From Neurospora tetraspora (Eukaryota > Ascomycota > Sordariomycetes > Sordariales > Sordariaceae), in contig NW_026944384.1 of assembly GCF_033439725.1 (NCBI RefSeq), positions 5,270,001 to 5,334,000 on the forward strand: DNA of 64,000 nt. The letters are read 5' to 3'. The notes under the pieces were generated by a model. The model was not told where the DNA came from and searched no databases. It worked only from the letters and a program-made list of their open reading frames with translations. The translations under genes and the position numbers were made by a program. This document shows, one piece after another, positions 12,801-24,411 of the stretch; position 1 is the first letter of the stretch, and every line of letters begins with the position of its first letter.

Positions 12801-15800
12801 TGTCAGGCAACATTGTTTCAGACGTTGGCCTTGGTCGCTCACGAACATACTAACGGCCACAAGCCACGCTCACTGCGTACTCGAGTTACATCAAGCCCCT
12901 CCACCCCTCGTTTCCTCCTTCTGAGCGACTGTCGACTTTACCCCGCCAAACCGTCAAACCACCAAGACAACTTCCCTACCCCTCCGTACTCTCTTCATCG
13001 TGTTCCTGTGTCGCGACCGGGGCCATGCCGTCGGATGGGATCCTCACAGCAGTCGTTCGTTTTCCTGCCCATCCGTTGGTTTCCCCGTGCGATGCCGGTC
13101 AGGTCGCGTCACACCAACCGCACAGTACATACGCAACGTCCCTTTCCCGTGGGGGATCCTCTATGTACATTGGGGCACCATTGACAATGCAGCTTGAGGG
13201 GAGTGTAAGCCGGGGCAGCCGCACACGAGATGCAAATCCCAGACCGCCGAAAGGATATTGTAACCACCCATCTCCGTGGCGGTGAGCTTACGAGATGCTG
13301 CTGGTGGTGTTCTAACTGCATACCTTCTCTCTAGGGTTCTTGACGACTTGGGAAGACGGCTGTGCCAGCGTTTGCTCCCAGCACTTCGTGTTCCCACGAT
13401 CGAACGGATACCCTTGGAGAGACCTCGGAAGAATCTCTGATCTTGAGAAGAACAAGCACAAGCTCGACATCGGCTTTATAATGAGACTAGTAAGAGCCAT
13501 TGCATCCTGGATTGTCTTGCTTTTCACTAATTGTGAGTCGTTCAGACATTGCCAGATCATGGAAGCGTACAAGGAGAGACCAGGAGGGTTTATCTGCTGC
13601 AAACCCTATGATAGGTGCTCCGTATGCCGGCCGGTTGCAACCGTGCAACCTGCATGCCGTCACAGATGCGCATCACACTTCCCCCGTACTCGTGCTCCTC
13701 GAGTGAGGACCCTCGAAGCCAAACATGTCAAGCAGCGGGGAAGATGCGTCAGGCTGATTGGACACGGGGGCTTCTAGAGCCGCTTCCCGATGAACTCGTG
13801 CTCCGATTTTCTCCCGGCTGCTGGAACAACATGTTGCGCATACCTTAAACCTCTCGGCAGGCATCTCCTTGTCCCTTTGCCCGTTTTGGCCATCTTCGAA
13901 CTGGGCTGGTTGACAGGCATTCTTGCGCATGCACCCTGATCAACATCATCGTTTCTATCTTCTCCGACTATAATGCTGTGCGCTTCTCTTTCAGAGAACA
14001 CTCTTACGAACTTGATTGGAGCTATGAGCCAAACGGCACAATGGCCATGGCACTCTTGGATGGAAGGCTTGAGTAAATCATAACGTGGTCAGTGACCATT
14101 ATGCCTGAGCCTCCAACCCCCTCGGGCCTGAAGAGACCCAGCTGATCGGGGAATATCACCCAGACAAGGCTAGGGGATCGACGTAGCGGACGGCATTCCG
14201 TCCGGCAATCGGAGCGGGCCGCCGTTTGTTCAGTCAAGGGGCTCAAATCGAAACCTTGACGATCTGCATAGCAAGGCTTTGGATTCGGGGATACACTCGC
14301 GTGACAGCCTTTGGGTGGACTTGACCCCGAGTTGGACATGCCCTTACACCGTATCCGACCGACAACCAAAACCATCTATCCGGCGGGATGGTAGCCTTGT
14401 TTTCCAGACTGCCCATGGAATTCGGACCCTGAGAAAGATTGTTCAAAGCTTTTAGGCAAACGGGCTGAGCTGTCATATTCTGAAACCTAGCTCAAGCTCA
14501 TTTTTGCAGATCAGTAAGCCAAAAGCCAATTACATCAACAAAATGGTCGACGAAATCCGCATGGCAATGGAGACATATCCAACTCACCGCGTGTCAAACC
14601 GCCAAATAGTATGGAGACCCAAGACTTTCCAAAGTGCCGGCTCACCCGCAAATCCCACATGGCGACGTCCTGGTATGACTTCATCAGCGTTGCGGAAATG
14701 TCACCTACGTAAGGGGAAACGGCTAATTCTTTAACCGGGTAAATATATGTACGCCGGAAAAGAGAATCTTCCGTAACGCACTGGGTTTGTTTGGGACGAA
14801 CCCACAAGCAGTATGATCCTACTTCGAGGATCAATAGATACTGACAACGAATCATCAACGAAGTTGCTGTCGCGTGCCAATAACAAAGGTTGGGAGTGCT
14901 CAAGCTACCAGCCATATGGTCCTTGGGTTCGATCCGGGTTCAGTTCCCGGTGTTGTCCATCAGTGGCTTTCCCAGGCAGACCGCTCGGGACCCAATCCAT
15001 CCCGCATCCCAGGCCGTCTGTTTTTGGTCTCCGCCTTCAACCCCGGATTGACTACCCGAAACGTTCGGCCATTTAGCGCAAAAGTTTGACGTCGTCGAAC
15101 TGGGGGGAGAACAAGAGAAATGCATAGCGGGCGGTGATAGGTCCAACCCGACCTGTGAGGCCTGACACGTGTTGACTCTTCTACGGCGGGCTCCCATCAA
15201 ACCCACCAAGCTAGGCCAAAGGGATCAACTGGCAACCTGTCGAACTGTCAAGCCAAGGTGCGTGCTATGATGGCATAGCCCGAAAAAACGGGGGCCGCCG
15301 GTTCGTGTCACGACATGAGCAGTTCGAAACGGGTGCCATGCGGGCGGAACGGTCAAGGTACGTGAGCGGTAGGTAAGGCGAAGTGAGGTAAGGAAGGCGG
15401 TCTGGGTAGGTATCCCATCCTGTCCTTTTGATTGCCTATGGTTGAGGGCGTTGACCGAAAATTGAAGCAGTAACGAAGGCTACGAGATAGTAACGAATAA
15501 GGATACCGAAAAAGGATACCTACCTAAACCGGCCCGAAGATATCCATATCCATCCCAACGTTGACCGACCAACCGACCGACCGAGATCTGTCAGTGTCAG
15601 ATTATCAAACTAACAGAGCTAACAACTGCACCTCGTGACCCCTTTTGCGCATTCTTTACCATCCAGTACCGCCGGCAACACCGGCACGTTACCTAGCTTC
15701 CGCCTCAAAAGTTAAAACTCCAATGATAGGCTCCCGAAGACCCGAACGCCTTCTCCCTCGCTTCTACACCGAAATCGAGAAGCCGACGGTGTGGTTTTCG

Positions 15801-17867
15801 GCATGCCCTATCCGTGATCTTCCTAGACTAAACTAAGCTCAGCTTACTGTTGGCGTAGTCAGGAACTAAGCATGTTAGGCTGAGGTGACGCGGTAGCTAA
15901 AAGGCACTTGAGAGATTCTGATCACTCTCATCGTGCCACGACTGCTTTTGGAGCCTTTTGGCTATGATGCTTATCCACTATTCGGCTTAAGTTGGGTTAG
16001 TTTAGAGCCGGGATCTGGGCTGTGATAGGCCAATGCCCAATGGGGGTTCCCAATGGGGGTTTGATGGATGCTGGATGGGGAATACGGGAGATCTTGAGGG
16101 CTGAACCAACTGAATGGGTTGTGGGTGGCCTTGTGGGTAGTTGTAGGTAATTGCGGGTGCTTGCGCGTGCTTACGCGTAGGGAGGTGGGATGGTTCCGTC
16201 GATGGAGGCGGGGATGGAGATGGGGATGGGGATGGCTGCAGTGGGTAACTAAACTGAAGTGGATTGGGGAACTGGTGGAGGTCGATACTAACTTACTAAG
16301 TGCTAGACGGGGAGATCTAGGGGTTAGCTTTAGGGTGGGCGGTGACATCCTTTTTGTCGGGACTCAGGAACAAAACGGCAGAGCGGAAGAGCGGAAGAGC
16401 GGAAAACACAGACGGATGAAACCAGAGATGAACATGTGAAACTGATTGACGAAGTGGGTTCAACTGGGAAGGCGGTGTCTAAGGGAGGGATAGAGAACGG
16501 AGGGAGTAAACACCTTAGTAAGAAAGGGGAAGGGTATGTACTATGTACGGTTGGTCTCGGAGTTTCTTCAACGTTCGGGTCCGAAGGAGAATCTAGGGGG
16601 GATGGGTGCCGTATTCACCTGTCTTTCTCTATCTAGTCGCCTCATATTTACCTAATGGCATTAAAGACATCCTAGAATCGGATCTCGGATCATTGGTCTG
16701 GATCCTGTTTGCGAAGGATATTGCAGGTGGAAGTCCAGTGTCACCGCTCGTGCGTGTCGAGATAGTTTCTATCAACGGAGCAGGCCATAGAAGGTATATA
16801 CGGCAATGGTTCTTTCAGACAAGGAGGTAGGAAAGAGACTTCTCACGTAGAGGTAGTAGTCGTCAGCAAGAGAAAACTAAAGAGTGATGGGATAACGTAC
16901 TATTTACAATGTCATACTGGGCAATTCGACCGAAGCAAGATAGAAGGGAAACAGTAAAGTCATCAAGTATATATTTCTTCCCTCTGAACTTACGCTGTTG
17001 GACAACATGATGACTACAACTGACTTGGTACGGCAAAAAGGTTGTATGACTCTCCTGCTGGCCAGAGATGAAATAGCTAGCAGCTTTTATGTACTTGCAG
17101 TCGCCAATTACTTTGACTTCGTTCCCATCCTGCTCAAGTTACATGTTGAGTTGTTGTTTTGAAAGCCAGAATAGTCACAGTATCTTCGAAGGAACAATCC
17201 CATTGCTGTATTCAAATTCTGAGATACCGGAGACCTTGATATTAGAACTGAGATTTTAGGAGCCTTGGAAGCAAGGACTGTGCCAGACCGAGAAGACTAC
17301 GTGAACTAATCGTCATTTGGTAACCCGTTTCCTCTACTTCGAGCTTATATTCCTTCTTTTCCCGAAGGCCTTCTTCGTCATGTTTTATTCTCTGTCTACA
17401 AAACAGTGTCAACCTTCAGCTCGTCTGAACATCCACTTCCACTCAAGGACCGGATCTCACTCATACATGTCAGGACCTTTCTAGGAAAGAGCGGGTTTCC
17501 AGGTACCAATGCCGGGTTGCACTTTCCTCTCTTATGCCCAAGTTTCGACAATGACACCTCGCTGGATCCCGGCCGTCTCTAAACGCTACCGCTCTGCACC
17601 TTCCCGGTGTTGTAGAGTGAAAATTTCGTACCTGCCTTTCTTACAGACACTCCTTTGTCCTTTCACTCCACTGTCAATGTCACCATCATGTTTTGCTCCA
17701 CGACACTATACTCACGATTTCCTACCTACCTTGACGATTCCAGTGTCAAACTCCCGCGATCTCGCTAATCATATTTCCAATCTTTGCTCCCGTATACCTA
17801 CTATCTGATAATCAGCTAGTCCCTTTCCTCGCCCTCATCGCCGCCAGTCTTCCATCCAACCCTCCTG
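9855..17867. other. 8-kb gene-poor region
   Basis: No gene can be assembled with confidence. The first several hundred bases are the leader and promoter of the J-domain gene. Overlapping plus-strand frames at 11959-12321 and 12156-12512 look mildly protein-like but match no family, as do 12567-13184 and 13340-13777. Short direct repeats occur near 16035-16060 (CCCAATGGGGGTT twice) and 16383-16405 (GCGGAAGA units). A tRNA T-arm-like string near 14930 has no matching A box. The region is not strongly AT-rich, so it does not look like heavily RIP-mutated transposon DNA. Confidence 0.5.
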
Positions 17868-19279
17868 TTAATTCTCCTGATCGTCTCCCCCTTCCCCACA
17901 AACCGGCAACTCCAAATCCACCACCACCGGCTTATGAAACCTCTTGCCTCCCACATGAGGATAATTGCTGGCCAAAATCGCGCAGTTCACCACACACGTT
18001 TCCTTTCGTCCTTCTCTTCCTCCTTCTCCCCCTCCTCTTCTTCTTTCCCTTCCTCCTGCCTCACCAGCGTCAGCGTCATCATCCCAGTCTAATCTTCTGC
18101 TTCCTTCCCCACGACCGCGACCCGTCAGGTCAACCAAACTAATTTTTGCAGACTTTGGATCCGGGCTTGGGTCCGCCCAGTTTTCTGTCGCGGACACTGT
18201 CCATGCCATCTCGCTAGAGCTATCATCCTCTCCTCTATCCAAAATATCACGACACGGGGACCACCGAACCCTTTCAGCACCTCTAGCGCGATGTACATGT
18301 CCGCAAACATGCAGTCTCGGCCGAACGACTGATAAGCGTTGAAGGAGGGAATGGCAGCCTAGATGCTGGTCTGTGTCTGTTTCTGTTTCCTTTCCATCTC
18401 CAGTTTCCCCGTCTGACCCGCGGACGACACCAAGGTCACAGTGTCCGTAGGGAGGCGTGTGCGTGATGAGGATGTCAGTGTCTGGAGGGATGGCGGACCA
18501 AATCTTCTCTGCGGTTTTAATCTCGTCGTTTCCTTCCGCCTCTCCTCCCCCATCAGTCATTACCCGCGCCTCCTGCTCCTTTCTGGAGACGTAGTTCGGA
18601 TCTTCAACACCCCTCTCATACCCAAACGCCCACTTATCTCCCAGCCCGGGAGTTCCCGGGCTTCCAAATACTTTGAACTTTGTCCTCGGACCCTTTGGGT
18701 GCGTGAGCATGATTTCAACGGACTCATGGCGAAGGTAAGTGATTGATGGTCCGTGAGTCTCGAAAAGGGAGAGACATTCTCTTGGGTTGGGGAGAGATTG
18801 ATCATGGAAGTGTTTAGACGCTGGGGAGAGGGCTTGATGCTGAGAAGAGTCGGAAGAGAGTGCCGGGTCGAGGGCTTTGTCGTGGTTTCCTGTTGAGTGA
18901 ACAAAGGTGAGTGTCAGTTTCTTTGCCTAACTAAGGGCAGCTTTAGGTGAAGAACTGATGAGACATACCGGCAATGACAACTTTGGCTTCAAAATCGGCC
19001 TTTTCCAGCCATTGGATTGCCTTGGTGAGCTGTTTGATGTTAGCGTCAGCTTCCTAAGACGAGTGACGAATTTTATGGCGCTGCTTCGAGGGCAGTGTAG
19101 CAGTAAGAAAGAAATATGAAGCTCATGACCTCTGAAATACTCCCTTGGTTTGTCAAGTCACCAGCGTGGATGAGAACGTCGCCCTTGGGCAGCTTGACAG
19201 TGCAGTTGTGGGTGTCGCTGATGCACACTATTCTCGTTCGTCTTGTTGGACGTCGGTCAGCGGGAGGGCTATTCATCAT
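17868..19279 (-). CDS. Calcineurin-like metallophosphoesterase
   Basis: A predicted two-metal phosphoesterase of the MPPED/UPF0046-like type common in fungi; the substrate is unknown. Exons: 19279-19130, 19029-18969 and 18889-17868, giving 410 residues. The joins restore every metal-binding block: CISDTH (D22, H24), HAGDL (D41), AGNHD (N72-D74, assembled across the second intron), ITHTPP (H214) and CGHVH (267-270). Acidic, Gly-rich low-complexity segments between the blocks lengthen the protein relative to bacterial relatives, and the C-terminal part contains a very Gly/Arg/Glu-rich stretch. The first intron has a GTCATG donor, which is unusual, although GT-AG with a GCTAAC branch site is kept. 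Two adjacent ATGs start the frame; an additional upstream exon cannot be excluded. Confidence 0.85.
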
Positions 19280-22200
19280 GGACAGCTAACAAAGGCGTGG
19301 GCGATGTCTTCTGGTTTTTGGAAAATGTAGTCGTCTTTGAGAACGAAAAAAAGGTTGTGTCAGAAAGATACTTTCATCCAAGGTACCAAATGTTGATGGA
19401 ATTTACGGTGTAGGGTGTTGATACCTTTTCAACCGCTAGGCAGATGACTGGGATGAAGATATGGTTTCAACGCCAGAGTCGAGTTGAGTCACACTGAAAG
19501 GAAACCTTTAACACAAATCAAGTGACTTGGCACGTGCTAGTTGATCCAGAAATCGGATATCTGAATACAATTTTCTTTCGAAAAGGAAGGAGCAATCTCC
19601 TGTCTCCTGCTTATCCTCGTGTGTGGAGACCAGATGTCACTTGATCCATATGTCAGAGTTGACAGAAAGCTTTCTCTGACCACGCTATTCAAGCCACTCT
19701 GCTGTCTTCTTCCTTTGGAAGCTCTGCGCAACTCGTCCTTTAAGGTCCGTGATAACCCTTCCTTTGCGGTTAACGCCTGGTACTACCAGCCGTGTGTCTC
19801 CAAGAACCGCTTCCAGACCTGAGAGTGATGTAAATATCGACCCCATACTCGATTTACCCCGTCACCTGCCATTGTGGACTCAATCTCCATAGTATACCGT
19901 AATATCTCGAGGCGTTCGTTTCCGGAACCTTGTAGGTACAGGCAGTACTCTGTCGGCTGAACCAATGGCAATCGCATAGACGCAACTTGAATGCCTCCAG
20001 GTTTGGGGTTTGAAGGAATTCAAGCATGTCTGCAATGCTGAATGTACTTCTCCTGCTAGGTCTCGAAAACGAACGTCCCGAAATACCACGGTAAAGAGTC
20101 ACTGATCGTTTTGGACTTCCATAACGGGCAGTGTCGCCTCTTGTAAAAAAAGACATGCACTTGTAGAACTTCTCATATGGGGATTTGTTTGGATAAAAAC
20201 AGCCAACCCTGTCAAGAGGACAGACCTTTCTCTCAAGTTTCCGCAGACAAATCGTAGCCTAGGCGATCATGATAGCCAAAACTACTGTTAGGTCCGTCCA
20301 GTTCTTCAACTCTGTAATCAAGCGTCACACCCGAGGTTCAGACGACAGCAAGGTGCCCCCCATTCCGTGAGCCTTCAACACCCAAGAAGTGACAAGCTTC
20401 CCATCAAAATAGCCGCTCCAAGCATCCTTCATTGCTCGGCTGTTTATCCGTGCCTCACTTGAGATGGATCAAGCTATAAAGCACGACATGCAGCGGCATC
20501 TCCGTCGATGGTGGTATCTGAAGCCCCCAAGTCCGTAGCAAGATCGGGCTATAGTGCTGATGATATGACTTCCCCCACGTGCCTGTTATTTCCACAGGGC
20601 TGCATGAGACTCGCGGGAGAGGGGAGGGTCGGCAATTGGGTATTGTTATTGCATCCTTCCCGAGCTAAGACTTGGGATTAGCAGAGCCGCTCAATATTGA
20701 GTGAGAAGAGGGGGCCGTGATCCCATCTTGGGTGTGATGACAACAAAGGCGTTGTTCAGGGTCAGGCAGCCGTATTGGGGAGTGGTGATGGTCTCAATGG
20801 CCTGGTTGGTTCTCGCTTCCATTGGAATTTGGGAGACCTTTTGAGTCTATGGTAGATTGAAGTTGCGGTGAAATGTTGTCAAGTCTCCTTGACGCTTGTC
20901 AGACGAGGCAGGACTTTGCTGATTAAGAGTGAAAAGATCTCTTGCAGACAACTATGCTGTGTAACCTGAAAATGCACCTCATGTCTTCCGAGAATGCCAT
21001 GCTGGCTTGTGCCACCCAGGATGTAGGTGATAAGAGTGGAATGAAGTAAGTATAGAATATCTCGAGATGTTGGTTGATATTCCAGCAAAGGTTGTTCCCA
21101 ACAAAGACCTGGAAATTGTTAGTGCAGACCCCAAGGGGGCAGTGCTCGGCAGTGATGTCTTTGGCTCGGTGGCTTTTGTACCTATTTTGAGGGCGAAATG
21201 GAAGCCTAACACGCACGGGCGCGTTAAATGACCACATCGAGTCAACTCAGGTCTAGGACGATCCGGATGTATTGATATACTCCGGGGATGCCGGAGGCAC
21301 GGAGTAGGAGACGGGGTCCGGGGGACGTAGGTAGTGCCCCACACCGGGGGACGGGCCGGGGGTTGACCGTTGAAGTGCCGTTTGAACCCCTCCACGCCGG
21401 CGGCTGGCAACTTCAGGTTCCTCTTCAACAAAGCAACCCCTGGAGCACAACCTGATGCCGTTTGTTTGTACGCCGTAAGCAGCCGGCAACACCTACCGAA
21501 AGCGTCGCCGCGGTCAAATCACCGGAGGCCACCCAAGTGCCGCAATCTCGTCATCAACATACATACACGAGGAGTATCCCAAGGCAGCCGTCTAGCCAAG
21601 GGTACTCTGGTGATTCGGGGTTGTTTGTGCGAGTCGTCGAGGCTCGAACTCGTCGAGATTCGGTGTGCGCAGTGGTAATTGCCTCTAATGACGATGTCCA
21701 ACTGGTCTTTGTTGGCGCGGTCGGTTGTCGGCAAATGACCAGTTGGTGATGAAAAGGAGGTGGCAGAGAACTGCAAAACAGAGGCACAAAAGAAGCAGAC
21801 GGAAGTCACGGAAGGGGTGTTATAGCGTCCCATTCGCGGGGGAAGGTGCAAGTATTTCCACGCAACAGGGATCCAACTATTCTTCCTGCCTTCCAACGTC
21901 TTTCTGGAATCATGCTCATCGGCCGCCCTATTTCCAACGGCTGAGCAGCCAAAGTGTCTCGACGGCGAAGACGGAGTCATTCATCGAGTGGAACTGAAGA
22001 GAAAGCCGCAGCACGGAGCGGAGCAGCCGTTGAAGTTCGGACTTTAGGCGACTCAAACAGGAATGAGTCCTATCTGGGAATCCGTTCGTGGCAGGAGCGA
22101 GTGCATTGATGATGATTGCATAATCCCCAATGGGCAATTCAGAGGGAGGGAAGGATCGCCTTTCCCGGACCATTGAGGTCTTCCACTTCGTTCTCCAGCT

Positions 22201-23537
22201 TAAGTCATCCATCACCGCATCATCCTGCTTTCAACCTGCGATTGATGCTATCTTCAACAAAAGTACCGCCGAAAAACACCCCAAACTCAGGGTCCAGGTA
22301 CGTACACATCAATAGTCCATGTCGCTGACAGGCAAAGAGCGGCTTTGTACGGCAACAATGTCTGAAACTGTCAACGATGACTGGGCTCACTTGCAGCACC
22401 CACACATTTCGGCGTGACGACTCCGTTGGGAACAGGGTGCAATCCCATAGCCACCGTCTTCCAATGAAGCACCACCAGAAGTCTGACCGATCAAAAGCTC
22501 CATCCAGAACATGCTCGACTGCGTTGTAAGCAACAACAAAGAAGCGAATATGGATGTTACCCGACGGCGCGGCCTCGTGGAGTGGACAACATCATAGGTA
22601 CGCCGCCGGGAATATCTACCGAGTTACATCGCTAAACGTGCTGGACTCGGCGTCTCAGGCACCTATCAAAGCTCTCGCAGCACTTGTGTATCGTGGACTC
22701 AGCCCTACAGTTAGCGTCATCCAGTTGGGACTTGGATCTTCCCGTTGCATCGCGGACGCATGCCCTTCAGCTCTGACAACCCCAAATGGAAGCCTTGAAG
22801 CCTTGGCTTGGGGGCTCTTTTCGACTCGTATCTGCTATTAGCGATACCTTGACCGAATTTGTACAACCTCCGGTGAACAGAGGCCAAAAGAGACGACACT
22901 TTAGACGAGGCCCTGAACAGCCTTGTGGGGCCAGGTACATACTTCTTACCTCTAGTGCCTTTCCCTGGGATTAAATTTGGGTGCCTTCGCTTGTACCCCT
23001 TGGCAGATGGAAGCCTGAACTACGAGGTACTATTTCCTAGACACCTTCGGGGGCTGTGACTCCAAACCCCGTACCACAAGATTGACGATACAACATAGTA
23101 TTGCTCAGAAACGCATCAGTCAACCCCATACACCAGGCTTAGGGACGCTTGATGACGGGCCTCAAATCCCCGTTTTCTTATGTCATGCGAAGACCGCGGA
23201 CCGCTGCGGCGCTTGGGGGCCCAGTACCCCCAAGGTGCTTCCTAGCCGAGATGGCTACTCCGGGAATGGCCTCAAGCTGGCCTCGAGCCAAAAGGCAGTT
23301 GCCTGTCTCTGTGTTTCTTCTTCCTCTATTTAAGACCTTGGAGATGCCCGACTTATGAGGTTGTTTCTTCTTATCATCAGCTTCAGCATCAATCATCAAC
23401 ATACAACATCAACACATACATCACAACATCCACTTCCAATCCTCCAAAGCTTCAAGTTATATTTATATATACTCTTCACCCTCAGTCCCAAACACCTACA
23501 ACATATCCCACCTTCACCACACAAAAAATCATTCACA
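19280..23537. other. 4.3-kb gene-poor region
   Basis: No confident gene. A minus-strand frame at 19854-20156 begins with ATG and contains a leucine-rich, F-box/LRR-like phrase, but it is short and isolated. Other frames (21519-21980 minus, 22554-22841 plus) match nothing I know. The right end is the promoter and C/A-rich leader of the tandem-repeat protein gene. Confidence 0.5.
23327..23333 (+). promoter_or_regulatory. TATA-like box of the repeat-protein gene
   Basis: TATTTAA lies about 210 bp before the chosen ATG and is followed about 30 bp later by a CT-rich stretch and then a C/A-rich leader (CATCAAC, ACATCAAC runs), the usual look of a strongly expressed Neurospora promoter. The site therefore argues that transcription starts at or after an upstream in-frame ATG at 23355, making that ATG unlikely to be used. 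Confidence 0.5.
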
Positions 23538-23817
23538 ATGGCCGTCATGGGATCCTCCACCACCCGCTGCCCCGTCGCCTACGGCCGCTCTGGCTACAAC
23601 AAGGACGGTGACGATGAGGAGCAAGACAAGAACCTCATCAACTTTGGACGTTCCGGCTACAACAAGGACGGCGATGACGACGAGGAGAACAAGTTCCGCA
23701 ACTTTGGCCGCTCTGGTTACAACAAGTGAGTTATCCTGATCCCCCCTATGTTAATGATATGATAACTAACAAGCACTCTTCAGGGGCGACGATGGTGATG
23801 ATGAGCAGCAGAAGTAA
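23538..23817 (+). CDS. Small GRSGYNK tandem-repeat protein
   Basis: Two exons (23538-23725 and 23784-23817; 58-nt intron with GTGAGT, CTAAC and CAG) give 73 residues. After about 14 residues the protein consists of three copies of a 17-21 residue unit starting GRSGYNK and continuing with an Asp/Glu-rich tail (KDGDDEE, KDGDDDEE, KGDDGDDE); NFG links the units. The splice junction falls inside the third unit and rebuilds its Lys codon, which supports the intron. Copies differ by synonymous changes, as expected if the peptide is under selection. The start has an ideal context (CACAATGG). There is no signal peptide, membrane segment or dibasic processing site in this form. An in-frame ATG at 23355 would add a hydrophobic leader, but it lies at the expected transcription start. 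I do not recognise the family; function unknown. Confidence 0.75.
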
Positions 23818-24411
23818 ACATTAGAAGCTTCTGATTCTATACTTGCACGACCTGTTTTGATACTGTACAAGAACAACACCGGCAACGGCACATTCGACTT
23901 GCATATTTTTGGAGTTTATCGGAGTTTGGGGTGGAGTGTTTCGACTATGGTAACTTTCTTCTGGACATGCGGAGGAGAGAGGGAAGGGGCTTTCACTTTT
24001 ATGGCATAGCATAGGTTGGGGAGTTTCAAGGTTTTCGCTTTCTGGCGGGCATTCATGACTGATAGTGGTGAGGTTGAGTACGGTTATGATCACGGGCATG
24101 CATGGGGTTTGGAAATAGAAGGGGGACATGGTTTGGGGTTTGGTCTCTTCTACCCTGTTTTAACCTCTATTTTACTACCTCGTTTCTTCAGCATTTTTTC
24201 TTCCAGCTTGCTATAGACTAGATTTAACAGTCCTCACAGGACTCATGGAAAGAACTTGGAGGATGTAATGGTAGCCATAGAAAGAAAGGACAAAGGACTA
24301 GAGAGAAGGATAGACTTCAGCATATATCATTGTTCTTCATTTACCCAACTCATCCATCCAAAGTCCCACTTCCATCCACGATCCATCCCACTCCCGCCCT
24401 CATCACCTCCC
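23818..24411. other. Convergent intergenic spacer
   Basis: Holds the 3' UTRs of the repeat-protein gene and mss1, whose stop codons face each other. No other feature seen. Confidence 0.7.

Noticed and set aside
14925-14960. tRNA-like T-arm strings (GGTTCGATCC, GGTTCAGTTCC)
   Set aside because: No matching A box or acceptor stem at the right distance.
16190-16240. G-rich, GGGATGG-type run resembling telomere or G-quadruplex DNA
   Set aside because: Not TTAGGG repeats and too irregular; treated as simple sequence.
23355-23537. Upstream ATG extending the repeat protein by a hydrophobic leader
   Set aside because: It lies about 28 bp after the TATA-like box, so it should be at or before the transcript start, and the internal ATG has a far better context; kept only as an alternative.
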